In this document: positions 53,105 to 61,745 of the stretch, in pieces
Position numbering within the stretch: position 1 is the first letter of the stretch
How the letters are laid out: the number at the start of each line of letters is the position of its first letter
NCBI GenBank assembly: GCA_944324345.1
Contig: CALUVT010000001.1
Coordinates: 558,001 to 622,000, forward strand
DNA from: Candidatus Gastranaerophilales bacterium
GTDB taxonomy: Bacteria > Cyanobacteriota > Vampirovibrionia > Gastranaerophilales > Gastranaerophilaceae
Length of the DNA: 64,000 bases
Direction: 5' to 3'
Notes under the pieces: generated by a model
What the model saw: the letters and a program-made list of their open reading frames with translations, nothing else
Told to the model about the DNA's origin: nothing
Databases searched by the model: none
Translations under genes and position numbers: made by a program

Positions 53105-54291
53105 TATAACCTCGGAACACGCATTCTGGCATTATTTTCTGCTTTTGCGTTTTTGCTTTTTATACCGACAATAACTCGAGTACCTTCTTGTATTTTGTCT
53201 GAAATAATCTCGGTTGAGGTATCGTTGTTGGCTCCTGTTTTAATTTCTACACGTTTGGGTTTCCCTTTGTCCATGATCCAAATGCCTTGGTTTTTATATT
53301 TGGGCCCGTTTATATCAGGTGTAAATTTTAGAGCCATATTGGGGACACACATTACATTTTCACTTTTGTCGGTAATTATTGAAACGTTTGCAGTCATACC
53401 GGGTTTTAGTTTTAAATCTTCGTTATTTACATCAACGATTACTGTGTATGTTACGACATTTGATTCTGTTGTTGGGGAAAGTCTTACTTGTGTAACTTTT
53501 CCTGTAAAAGTGCTATCCGGATATCCGTCTAGAGTGTAGGTTACATCTTGACCTTCTGAAACTTTTCCTATATCCGCTTCTGAAACACTAACTTCAATTT
53601 GCATGTTTGTTAAATCTTGCGCGATAGTGAATAATTCAGGAGCCTGAAAACTTGCTGCTACAGGAGAGCCAAGGTCAATTTCTCTGGAAATTACTGTTCC
53701 ATCTACAGGTGCAATAATTTTCGTATAACCTAAGTTTGTAAGGGCTGTTTTCAAAGACGCTTGATATTGATTAATTTGTGCTTTTGCGGCGTTTATTTGT
53801 GCGATATCGGATTTGTATGTACTATATTTTTCATCAAGTTCACTTTTAGCAACAAAGTTTTTTTCATAAAGATTTTTGTATCTTATGTATTGCTGTCTGT
53901 CGAAATCGGCTATTGCTTGAAGTCTTGCTACATTTGCTTGTGCATTGTTTATCTGAGCTTGATTTTGTTGAACTGTTGCTTCAAAGTTTGCGGGGTCTAT
54001 TTGTGCAAGTATTTGTCCCTTTTTTACGACATCATTGTAGTCTACATATATTTCTTTAATAAGTCCGGACACTGTCGAACCTACACTGACTGTATTAACA
54101 GGATTTATGGTTCCTGAGGCTTCAACCACTTGCGTGATTGTGCACAGCTTGACTTGTCTGGTAGAATATTTTGTCTTTTTACCTTCTACAAAACTTATTA
54201 TTAGTCCTGTAAATATTAATATTGAAACTGCTCCGATTAAGATATGGCGTTTTCTTATTTGTAATGTTTTAAAGTCTTCAAATTTTATCAT
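53104..54291 (-). CDS. MacA/HlyD-type periplasmic adaptor protein
   Basis: 395 aa. One N-terminal membrane helix (HILIGAVSILIFTGLIISF) is followed by the lipoyl/barrel-sandwich half (ASGTINPVNTVSVGSTVSG), a long alpha-hairpin (about 95-190, with QNQAQINNAQANVARLQAIA), the second lipoyl half (TKIIAPVDGTVISREIDLGS), a beta-barrel and a membrane-proximal domain. It links the TolC-type channel (gene overlap 4 bp) and the ABC pump. Confidence 0.93.
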   Translation of the reverse strand: MIKFEDFKTLQIRKRHILIGAVSILIFTGLIISFVEGKKTKYSTRQVKLCTITQVVEASGTINPVNTVSVGSTVSGLIKEIYVDYNDVVKKGQILAQIDPANFEATVQQNQAQINNAQANVARLQAIADFDRQQYIRYKNLYEKNFVAKSELDEKYSTYKSDIAQINAAKAQINQYQASLKTALTNLGYTKIIAPVDGTVISREIDLGSPVAASFQAPELFTIAQDLTNMQIEVSVSEADIGKVSEGQDVTYTLDGYPDSTFTGKVTQVRLSPTTESNVVTYTVIVDVNNEDLKLKPGMTANVSIITDKSENVMCVPNMALKFTPDINGPKYKNQGIWIMDKGKPKRVEIKTGANNDTSTEIISDKIQEGTRVIVGIKSKNAKAENNARMRVPRL

Positions 54292-55736
54292 TTGTCGTCC
54301 TCTATTGTTGTTGTGATACTTTGAGGTAGTGCTATAGCTTTTTCAAGATTTGCTCTTGCCACATTATAATTGTATACCGTTTGAACGTAAGAAACTTGTG
54401 CATTATTATAATTCACTTTTGCGTCTTGCAATTCTATGTAGTCTCCCAGTCCGACTGCATACCTGCCATCTGCTAATTCAAAGTTTTCAAGAGTTTGACG
54501 GACTTTGACCGCTAGCAAAGGAATTTGCTTCTCTAATTGTATCATGGTTATGTAAAGATCTTGAACTTCAAAATATATATCTTGTTTTGCCTGATCTATT
54601 TCTGTTTCGGCGAGTTGTACCTGGAGTTTTGCGTTATCTATTTTATGCTTTTGACCTTTGATGTTAACTGAACTGCTCAGGTTAACCCCAACATTAAAAG
54701 AATTCGTGTTATATTGATCCCTATAGCCGTATCCTGCTGTTGCAGAAATTTCCGGTAAATATTCACGTTTAGTATACTTGAGTGCTTCTTTCATTGCATT
54801 AAGACTTGCTGTGTAAACTTTAAGATCCGGACGATTTTTGTAAGCAAGTTTTACCGATTCCTCAAAAGTGTATGGAAAGGGGGCAAATTTGTAGTTATCC
54901 AAAACATTTATTTTTTCTACTTGTGAAGTCAGGAATGCATCGCTAACACCTTTGGGAGGGGTACTCAAATCTTTTTTTTCATCTATTTTTTCAAGGTTCA
55001 CGGGGACGTAGTTGCTTTGAAAATTGAAAGTTTCTGTGTTTTCAATTTCATATTCAGGAGCAAATGCTATGTACATTGAGTTGTTGAGTTTTACAAGAGC
55101 ATTTTTATAGGCTTTTTCTGATTCAACTAATGTGATTTTTGAATCACTCAAATAAACTTCTGCATTAACCAAATCTATTTTAGATCTTATTCCTTCGTCA
55201 AAGTATGCTTTTGTTCTTTGGTAGTTTCTTTCATTTATTTGAACGTTTGCCCTATTTACATCAAGAGTTGCTTTGGCTGCCAAAACTCCATAATAATTTG
55301 TTTTTACTCCAAAAATGGTTTGTAGAACAATGTCTTCAAATTCATACAAGGAAGCAATTCTATCAAAATTATACATTCTTATATTTGCATTTGTTTTGCC
55401 AAAATTCCAAATAAGTTGGTTGATATTTGCCTCAGCGGAGTAAATATTTGTACTTGTATTTCTCCTATTATTATTGTTATCCGTAAGATTGTAGCCTGTA
55501 CCTATCCCAAGAGTCGGAAAATAATCAGACTTTGCAATCCCTAAATTCCCTTTAGCTATACCGTAATTGTAGCGAGCTTTTTTGATAAGAGGACTGTTTT
55601 GAAGGGCTATTGTGATACAATCTTTTATGTTTAAAACTGCATTTTTCTCCACGCTCATTTGCTCTATAGCCGATACCGGTAAAACTATAAAACACAGATA
55701 AATTATTAAGGTTAAAACCTTTGTATAAAATTGCAA
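54288..55736 (-). CDS. TolC-family outer membrane efflux protein
   Basis: 482 aa. A signal peptide (VLTLIIYLCFIVLPVSA) is followed by two OEP repeats forming the alpha-barrel/beta-barrel: LNIKDCITIALQNSPLIKKA begins the first and FEESVKLAYKNRPDLKVYTA the second. The start is TTG at 55736 with GAGGA 9 nt upstream. First gene of the exporter operon; a perfect palindrome lies 11 bp upstream. Shows that the cell has an outer membrane. Confidence 0.92.
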   Translation of the reverse strand: MQFYTKVLTLIIYLCFIVLPVSAIEQMSVEKNAVLNIKDCITIALQNSPLIKKARYNYGIAKGNLGIAKSDYFPTLGIGTGYNLTDNNNNRRNTSTNIYSAEANINQLIWNFGKTNANIRMYNFDRIASLYEFEDIVLQTIFGVKTNYYGVLAAKATLDVNRANVQINERNYQRTKAYFDEGIRSKIDLVNAEVYLSDSKITLVESEKAYKNALVKLNNSMYIAFAPEYEIENTETFNFQSNYVPVNLEKIDEKKDLSTPPKGVSDAFLTSQVEKINVLDNYKFAPFPYTFEESVKLAYKNRPDLKVYTASLNAMKEALKYTKREYLPEISATAGYGYRDQYNTNSFNVGVNLSSSVNIKGQKHKIDNAKLQVQLAETEIDQAKQDIYFEVQDLYITMIQLEKQIPLLAVKVRQTLENFELADGRYAVGLGDYIELQDAKVNYNNAQVSYVQTVYNYNVARANLEKAIALPQSITTTIEDDK

Positions 55737-55747
55737 AACTACATTCC

Positions 55748-55767
55748 TCGTTACAATATTGTAACGA
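55748..55767. promoter_or_regulatory. Perfect 20-bp palindrome upstream of the exporter operon
   Basis: TCGTTACAATATTGTAACGA reads the same on both strands. On the minus strand it contains a TACAAT that could serve as the -10 of the exporter operon, so a dimeric repressor bound here would block transcription. No adjacent regulator gene is seen. Confidence 0.65.
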
Positions 55768-55822
55768 TTAAAACATATATTTTGTTCATTTTAATCATTT
55801 ATGAAGTTGAATTTTATTTAAA

Positions 55823-57292
55823 TTAATTATCTTTTAATGACCAAAGGTCTTTTTGGAACAAGATTAAAAATGGGATTAATTCAAGTCTTCCAACAAGCAT
55901 ATTTACTATCATAATGACTTTTGATATTCCATGTACCCCTTCAAAAGTTCCCATGGGCCCTGTTGAAACTGTTACACCCGGGCCAATGTTGCCAAGAGAG
56001 GTTATCGCATTTGTTATTCCAATAGAACTACTTTGTTCAATGATAGACATTATTATGGCAGTAATACCAAATATAAAAAAGTAGAAGAACACAAATACTA
56101 TTATTTGTCTTGCAACTTCAGGTTGAATTGTTTTGTTGTCCATTTTTATGTTCACAACGGCATTTGGGTGTAAAATTCTTACAATCTCACTTTTCATGGC
56201 TTTAAAGACTACAATCCATCTTGCCATTTTAATACCGCCGCCTGCAGAACTTGCACAAGAGCCCATAAACATGACCAAAAATAACAAAACTTTTGATGTG
56301 TAATTCCATTTTTCAAAATCTACACTGGCAGATCCTGTAGATGTTGTGATACTTATAACCTGATAAAGAGCATCTGTAAAATTTTTATTTACATCAAAAT
56401 TATTATTTAATGTCAGTGATATTGTTATTAAAATAGCCATAATCATTATCATAACAAAGTAAACTCTAAATTCTTCGCTTTTAAACAAGAGTGAAGGTCT
56501 TCTCTGTGTTATTACTTTGTATTGCAAATTAAAACTTGCTCCGGCAAAAAACATAAATATCAATACAACCCAAGTTATATAGTTCGAATTGTATCCGGCT
56601 ATACTTTGCGGGTTTGGAGAAAAGCCCCCGGCAGCCAGAGTTGACAAAGAATTACAAATGGCGTCAAACCCGTTCATTCCACATAGCATTAAAAGAATAA
56701 TTTCAAATATTGTCAGACCGGCATAAATTTTCCAAAGTGCGGATGCTGTATTCCTGATTCTTGGAGTAAACTTGTCTTCAGTTGGACCGGGAGCTTCCGC
56801 AAAGAACATTTGTCTTCCTGCTACAGCAAACTGAGGTAAAATAGCTATAAATAATACTATAATCCCCAATCCTCCGAGCCACTGTGTTAGAGAACGCCAG
56901 AAAAAAAATGCCTGAGGATAATTATAGTTACTTAAAATTGTTGCTCCTGTGGTGGTTATACCCGAGACTGATTCAAACAATGCGTTAATGGGTGAAATTC
57001 CGTAAAAAAGATAAGGTATAGCAGATACTAACCCGAATATTATCCATGACACAGCCACAATAAAAAGAGCTTCCGCTTTTTTTATGTCATTCAAATTTTC
57101 AAGTGTCGTCGCATTTGGAACAATTTTTCTAAAAATATACCCTGCACCCGCAGATATTATTCCGGCAGACAAAAAAGGAAAAATTGATGAAAAATCGTGG
57201 TAATACAAAGCTACAATTATAGGTAAAAGAATTACCAAACCTATATATATCATTGTTAAGCCTATTGCGTTTGCTAAGTAATTTAACCGCAT
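55823..57292 (-). CDS. trkH: Trk/Ktr potassium uptake membrane subunit
   Basis: 489 aa with about ten hydrophobic segments and four pore-loop (MPM) repeats. Selectivity-filter-like motifs are SGITTTGATIL, LAAGGFSPN, TSTGSASVD and LGNIGPGV. It forms the K+ translocating channel, gated by the TrkA ring encoded one base upstream. Confidence 0.95.
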   Translation of the reverse strand: MRLNYLANAIGLTMIYIGLVILLPIIVALYYHDFSSIFPFLSAGIISAGAGYIFRKIVPNATTLENLNDIKKAEALFIVAVSWIIFGLVSAIPYLFYGISPINALFESVSGITTTGATILSNYNYPQAFFFWRSLTQWLGGLGIIVLFIAILPQFAVAGRQMFFAEAPGPTEDKFTPRIRNTASALWKIYAGLTIFEIILLMLCGMNGFDAICNSLSTLAAGGFSPNPQSIAGYNSNYITWVVLIFMFFAGASFNLQYKVITQRRPSLLFKSEEFRVYFVMIMIMAILITISLTLNNNFDVNKNFTDALYQVISITTSTGSASVDFEKWNYTSKVLLFLVMFMGSCASSAGGGIKMARWIVVFKAMKSEIVRILHPNAVVNIKMDNKTIQPEVARQIIVFVFFYFFIFGITAIIMSIIEQSSSIGITNAITSLGNIGPGVTVSTGPMGTFEGVHGISKVIMIVNMLVGRLELIPFLILFQKDLWSLKDN

Positions 57293-57293
57293 T

Positions 57294-58634
57294 TTACTTT
57301 ACCTTAAAAAATTCTTTTATTTTTCCAGCATCTTCAGCTTTTGTGAAAATTATTAGAATATCATCAGTTTTAATCTCTGTTTCTCCGTACGGAATAATGA
57401 TATTGTTTTTTCTTTGAACAACTCCTATAATAGCTCTTTCCGGAAAATTTAATTCCATTATTTTCTTGTTATTAAATTCCGGTAAAACATTAATTTCTAA
57501 AACTTCACCTTGTCCCTGCTCAACCGTTGCCAAAATATCAACATCATTTTCAAGCAAATCGTTTCTAACTTCATTAATAGCTGAATTCTTTGGAGAAATT
57601 GCTATATCAATTCCAACTTTTTCAAAAAGCGGAATATTAAGAACTTTAGAAACTCTTGCGATAACTCGCTTAATGCCAAGTTGTTTTACAAGAAGTGAGC
57701 ATAACAAATTCCTCTCATCATTATTTGTTACACTAATTGCAACGTCTGCAGAACCAATTTCTTCTTCATCAAGAAGCTTCAAATCCGTTCCGTCACCGTT
57801 GATAACCAAAGTGCTGGAAAGTTCTTCTGCTAGGAATGTACAGCGATCATAATCTTTTTCGATAACTTTCGTCTTGATTTTTAGTTTTTCTAAAGTTTTT
57901 GCTAACATCATACCGACGTTACCACCACCTATAATCGCAACAGATTTGACAATTTCTTTTTTATGAAAGAAAGTTCCTGCAAGAATATCTAAAGAGTGTG
58001 ATGTGCCCATAAATATTAATTTGTCACCCTCTAGAATTTCTGTGTCACCGTTGGGTATAAATAATTGAGAGTTTCTGGTTAATCCGACCATAAGAGTGTC
58101 TTTTGTAAAACCGCATTCTTTTACCTTCTTGCCAATAATGTCCAAGTAAGGCTGAACTTTGTATTCTAACAACCTTGCCCTTCCGTCCGCAAAATTTTCA
58201 ACATCTAAAGCGTGTGCTACGGTTACAATTCTAAAAATTTCTTGTGTCAGAAGCTCTTCAGGCCATATTATATAGTCGATAAAAAAGTCACAGAATTTTT
58301 CACTGCTCTTTTCAAAACTTAAAGTGTTTTTGTATTCTTGTTTGCTTACAAAGCATATAGTTCTCACTCCACCATAACGTTTTGCGGAAAGACAAGCAAC
58401 TATATTAGCCTCATCTATATTAGTACACGCTATGAATATGTCTGCGTTTTTTATATCTGCGTTTTTCAATACATCTATATTAGAGGCATTTCCTTGAACA
58501 AAACTTATATCCAGCTTATTTAATTCATCTGTACGATTTTCTTCTTTATCTATAATTGTTATGTCATGGTCTTCAAAAAACTCGGTCGCCAAGAGGCAGC
58601 CTATTTCTGTTGCACCGTATATTACAATTTTCAT
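57294..58634 (-). CDS. trkA: Trk potassium system NAD-binding regulator
   Basis: 446 aa with two tandem RCK units. The first Rossmann domain starts MKIVIYGATEIGCLLATEFF and the second at about 231 with VAIIGGGNVGMMLAKTL; each is followed by a TrkA_C domain (second ends ETEIKTDDILIIFTKAED). It binds nucleotides and gates TrkH. Spacing to trkH is 1 bp. Confidence 0.96.
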   Translation of the reverse strand: MKIVIYGATEIGCLLATEFFEDHDITIIDKEENRTDELNKLDISFVQGNASNIDVLKNADIKNADIFIACTNIDEANIVACLSAKRYGGVRTICFVSKQEYKNTLSFEKSSEKFCDFFIDYIIWPEELLTQEIFRIVTVAHALDVENFADGRARLLEYKVQPYLDIIGKKVKECGFTKDTLMVGLTRNSQLFIPNGDTEILEGDKLIFMGTSHSLDILAGTFFHKKEIVKSVAIIGGGNVGMMLAKTLEKLKIKTKVIEKDYDRCTFLAEELSSTLVINGDGTDLKLLDEEEIGSADVAISVTNNDERNLLCSLLVKQLGIKRVIARVSKVLNIPLFEKVGIDIAISPKNSAINEVRNDLLENDVDILATVEQGQGEVLEINVLPEFNNKKIMELNFPERAIIGVVQRKNNIIIPYGETEIKTDDILIIFTKAEDAGKIKEFFKVK

Positions 58635-58718
58635 AATGTGAATTATATATTAAGTTAAAATTTTTTACAAGTATTTAAGATTCAGGCAATTTTTATTTTT
58701 ACGCTACTTATAAAAGTT

Positions 58719-59684
58719 ATGTTAGGTAATGTAAATTTAACTCAGTATGAAAGATGTTATCCTTCTCGTTTGAAGAAGCTTTTTCGTTCAAACTTAAATT
58801 ACCGCACATATGATGAATTTATTCCGCATATGAAAAATGCTGTTGTCGGAAATATTCCGCCGGAAATAATAAAGTTGTTTCAAACAAATAAAGGGGAGAA
58901 AATAAAAGCTTTTCAAGCAGCCCTTTCAACTTTGACCAAATATATAAGAGGGTTTTATAGGTATGCGAAAAAACAAAATTTAATATATTATAGTTTTAAA
59001 GATTTGAGGGGAAAACTACCTATATTTGAGCAGAGTTTATCTGATTTTGCAAACAAACATTTTGAAGGGATACTTCCTCAAGGAGTTAGAGCTGAACTTA
59101 AATATGTAGGAAAAGGTGCTTGGGGAAATGTTTTTAGCTTTTCTTTAAGAAATGCCGAAAATGAAAAAATTATGCATGATAAAGCATTAAAAGTTTACCA
59201 TAATGTAAAAAGTCCGATTGAAAGGCTGTCTTCGATACAAAACAACTATGCGGAAGCAAATTTTTGGACATATTTAAAATTCATGGCTGGTCACAAACTC
59301 GATAAAACTCAATTTACTAAACACTATATTTCGGATTTAAAAAGCGGTTATGCCATGACGGAATTGATAGATGATACTATTCCAGAAACGACTGCACAGT
59401 TGAATCTTCGCAAAATTATAAGAGTTAAGTATTCAGATTTTATGAATACACCTATAAATAAAAAGCTATACGACGGAGGCGGTTTCATTAAGAGACTTGA
59501 GTTTATCGAAGATAGACTGGTTCTCCGTTATTTCAAACAGCTTTGGTTTAGAAATTCAAAAAAAGAACTTGACAAGGTTATAAAAGCCTTTGAAGCAAAA
59601 ATCGCAAACCCCAAAACTCCTCATAGAGACAAAATTCAAGAAGCTTTGAGATTATTTAAACAAAAACAAGATATAAATGAGTAA
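58719..59684 (+). CDS. Protein-kinase-N-lobe-like protein of unknown function
   Basis: 321 aa, family not recognised. Residues about 130-195 resemble a kinase N lobe: a glycine-rich loop VGKGAWGNVFSF, a VAIK-like lysine in KALKVYHN, an alpha-C-like NNYAEANFWTYLKF with Glu, and a hinge-like GYAMTELIDD (about 223-232). After the hinge no HRD/HxD catalytic loop is seen; a DGGGF (about 255-259) is the only DFG-like segment. Residues 1-125 are basic and helical. There is no signal peptide. Likely a pseudokinase or a distant kinase-like fold. TATAAA lies 4 nt before the ATG and no SD is seen. Its 3' end overlaps yggT by 33 bp. Confidence 0.6.
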   Translation: MLGNVNLTQYERCYPSRLKKLFRSNLNYRTYDEFIPHMKNAVVGNIPPEIIKLFQTNKGEKIKAFQAALSTLTKYIRGFYRYAKKQNLIYYSFKDLRGKLPIFEQSLSDFANKHFEGILPQGVRAELKYVGKGAWGNVFSFSLRNAENEKIMHDKALKVYHNVKSPIERLSSIQNNYAEANFWTYLKFMAGHKLDKTQFTKHYISDLKSGYAMTELIDDTIPETTAQLNLRKIIRVKYSDFMNTPINKKLYDGGGFIKRLEFIEDRLVLRYFKQLWFRNSKKELDKVIKAFEAKIANPKTPHRDKIQEALRLFKQKQDINE

Positions 59685-59921
59685 ATAATTCAAAATTTGC
59701 AATGCAATAACCGCAATAATTGGAGAAAAATCCAACCCCCCAATTGGCGGTACAATCCTACGGAAAATATCTAAATACAAATCAGTAACATCTTTCAATC
59801 CCGTGAAAGGCTGTTTATACCAGTCAATACTCGGCACAAAACTCAACAAACACCTCACAAGTATTAGCCAAAAATATAATTGAAAGAAGCTGTTTACAAC
59901 AAAAATCAGATTATTAATCAT
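59652..59921 (-). CDS. YggT family membrane protein
   Basis: 89 aa with two hydrophobic helices (FVVNSFFQLYFWLILVRCLL and PIIAVIALQILNYLLIYILF) around a conserved loop with TDLYLDIFRRIVPPIGGLDFSP, the YggT signature (given in part). The function is not firmly known; cyanobacterial and plastid homologues are tied to membrane/nucleoid organisation. Lies 12 bp downstream of mtnP and is probably co-transcribed with it. Confidence 0.9.
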   Translation of the reverse strand: MINNLIFVVNSFFQLYFWLILVRCLLSFVPSIDWYKQPFTGLKDVTDLYLDIFRRIVPPIGGLDFSPIIAVIALQILNYLLIYILFLFK

Positions 59922-59933
59922 TATTTCCCCTGT

Positions 59934-60737
59934 TTATAATTGAGAGTTCTTTTTTGTATTTGCACATTCACAATTTTTTCTCTCTTGTGGAATATTTTCA
60001 ATCATCTTAAATAGTAAGTTTTTAAGGTGAGATATATTTGAATTAAATACTTCAATTACCTCGTGGTGAGAAACCGGCGGAACATCTCCGACAAGTCCTG
60101 CATCATAATCTGTGATAAGTGAGATATTTAAAGGACACATATCCATTTCTTTAACTAAATAAGCTTCTGGGAATGCTGTCATATTTATTACTTCCCATCC
60201 TTGGTTTGTAAAGAATTTGGATTCAGCTTTAGTCGAAAATCTTGGCCCGTTTATTACTACAACAGTTCCCTGCTCATGTATTGTAATGCCGAGATCTTTA
60301 CCGGTTTTAACAGCTAATTGTCTAAGCTCAGGGCAATAAGTTTCTGCTGCTGAAGGGTGAGTAACCACAGGGCCTTCAAAAAATGTTGTTTTTCTTCCGT
60401 CTGTCCAATCAACAAATTGGTCACAAATTACAAAATCTCCAGGCTTAACGTGTTTTTGCAAACTACCTGCAGCACAAGGAGAAATAACTCTTTCGCAACC
60501 AACAGATTTCATAGCCCAAACGTTAGCTCTGTAATTAATTAAATGAGGAAGAATGGTATGATTTCTGCCGTGTCTTGGCATAAATGCGACTTTGTGTTCT
60601 CCGATTGTACCTATAAACAGATTATCACTTGGCATTCCGTATGGGGTTTCAACCCGAACTTCTTCAATGTTGTCAAGAAACTTATAAAATCCTGATCCAC
60701 CAAATACACCAACAGTTGCTAATTTTTTATTTTCCAT
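59934..60737 (-). CDS. mtnP: S-methyl-5'-thioadenosine phosphorylase family protein
   Basis: 267 aa. It phosphorolyses 5'-methylthioadenosine (or a related purine nucleoside) in methionine salvage. Motifs are VGVFGGSGFYKFL, the phosphate-binding PRHGRNHTILPHLINYRANVW region (PRHG, about 53-56), INGPRFSTKAES, and the base/MTA pocket INMTAFPEAYLVKEM with ITDYDAG. GAAGGG is correctly spaced for the ATG at 60737; a GTG six bases upstream is too close. The C-terminal CECANTKK tail is unusual. Confidence 0.92.
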   Translation of the reverse strand: MENKKLATVGVFGGSGFYKFLDNIEEVRVETPYGMPSDNLFIGTIGEHKVAFMPRHGRNHTILPHLINYRANVWAMKSVGCERVISPCAAGSLQKHVKPGDFVICDQFVDWTDGRKTTFFEGPVVTHPSAAETYCPELRQLAVKTGKDLGITIHEQGTVVVINGPRFSTKAESKFFTNQGWEVINMTAFPEAYLVKEMDMCPLNISLITDYDAGLVGDVPPVSHHEVIEVFNSNISHLKNLLFKMIENIPQERKNCECANTKKNSQL

Positions 60738-60761
60738 ATACACCCTTCTTTCTATTTTATA

Positions 60762-60791
60762 ATTATAACATGAAAATAAAAAAAATTGTAA
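60762..60791 (-). promoter_or_regulatory. Predicted promoter of mtnP-yggT
   Basis: On the minus strand TTACAA (60791-60786), an 18-bp spacer with TGT just before the -10, and TATAAT (60767-60762), about 25 nt upstream of the ATG. Confidence 0.6.
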
Positions 60792-60826
60792 TTCCCTAAA
60801 ACATAAGAAAAAAAACGTGGCTTAAC

Positions 60827-60839
60827 AATTGTTACAATT
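60827..60839. repeat. Second copy of the 13-bp inverted repeat AATTGTTACAATT
   Basis: Identical to 924-936. It lies in the 295-bp divergent gap between mtnP and the lytic transglycosylase gene, which otherwise holds two promoters and no gene. Confidence 0.4.
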
Positions 60840-60904
60840 ACACTTAAAAGTCTGATATGAAACGGATTGCAAGGGTTTGTGATTTGGGAATTTGCTTTTA
60901 AGGG

Positions 60905-60933
60905 TTGAAATTTTATTTTTTTTGTTATATAGT
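60905..60933 (+). promoter_or_regulatory. Predicted promoter of the lytic transglycosylase gene
   Basis: TTGAAA (60905-60910), a 17-bp spacer and TATAGT (60928-60933), giving a leader of about 90 nt. Confidence 0.5.
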
Positions 60934-61032
60934 GTTCGTACAATTTCATTCTTAAAAGTTTTGGACTTGTTGTAGAAATGAGTCGTTAGGGAATTTTTAA
61001 GGATTTCAATTTACAACTTAGAGGATTACATT

Positions 61033-61674
61033 TTGAGAAAATTATTACTGTTAACTTTTACACTATTGTGTATGTTGTTTACTCATGCACAGTGTCAGGC
61101 AGCTGACGTTAATTCTGTAAAAGCGACAATAGTAAAACATGCTATTGAAATGGGTGTGGATCCTGCGATAGCGCTTAGTATTGCGCGTACCGAATCAGGG
61201 TTCAGACATGAGGCAAGAAGTTCTCATGGGGCTGTCGGTGTTTTTCAATTGATGCCTTCGACAGCAAGAAGAATGGGTTATAACCCATATCTTTTAAACG
61301 AAAATATTAAGGCAGGAATTACGTATTACAAAAAAATGTACAACATGTTCGGCTCTGTAGAGTTGGCTTTGGCAGCTTATAATGCAGGCCCAGGGAATGT
61401 TAAAAAGTACAATGCTGTTCCGCCTTATGCTGAAACTAGACGTTTTGTCAGCAAGATTATGTCTGATGTGAACAGGCAGAAGACTAATCCTGATCCTGCT
61501 GTCGTTAATGCAAGAAAAGGTGTTTATACTGCTCAAACTCCAAAGTCTGTAACTCCAAAATCATCAGTTCATAAGCCTGTAGGAAAGGTTATGGATGCTA
61601 AGGATTTGCAGGTCGAAGTGTTGGATGAAAAGCCTATAGAACTTAAGCTTGAAACTTTGACAGTAGCTATTTAG
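61033..61674 (+). CDS. Secreted lytic transglycosylase (SLT domain)
   Basis: 213 aa starting at TTG with AGAGGA 7 nt upstream. A signal peptide (KLLLLTFTLLCMLFTHAQCQA) is followed by a GH23 SLT domain: the catalytic Glu in SIARTESGFRHEA (about 56-68), SHGAVGVFQLMPSTARRMG and LALAAYNAGPGNVKKYN. The tail from about 150 is Pro/Lys/Thr-rich. It cleaves peptidoglycan to anhydromuropeptides, which could feed the recycling pathway that MurQ belongs to. Confidence 0.95.
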   Translation: MRKLLLLTFTLLCMLFTHAQCQAADVNSVKATIVKHAIEMGVDPAIALSIARTESGFRHEARSSHGAVGVFQLMPSTARRMGYNPYLLNENIKAGITYYKKMYNMFGSVELALAAYNAGPGNVKKYNAVPPYAETRRFVSKIMSDVNRQKTNPDPAVVNARKGVYTAQTPKSVTPKSSVHKPVGKVMDAKDLQVEVLDEKPIELKLETLTVAI

Positions 61675-61694
61675 GACTATTGAAAAATTAAGAC

Positions 61695-61731
61695 AAAAAA
61701 AGAACCGGTTATTAGTTAGCCGGTTCTTTTT
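61695..61731. terminator. Bidirectional terminator between the transglycosylase and peptidase genes
   Basis: AGAACCGG (61701-61708) and CCGGTTCT (61720-61727) with flanking A and T runs. Confidence 0.88.
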
Positions 61732-61745
61732 GCAATGTATGAAAA

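Noticed and set aside
60752-60949. 65-aa minus-strand open frame upstream of mtnP
   Set aside because: No ribosome-binding site, low-complexity composition and it covers the mtnP promoter; probably random AT-rich frame.
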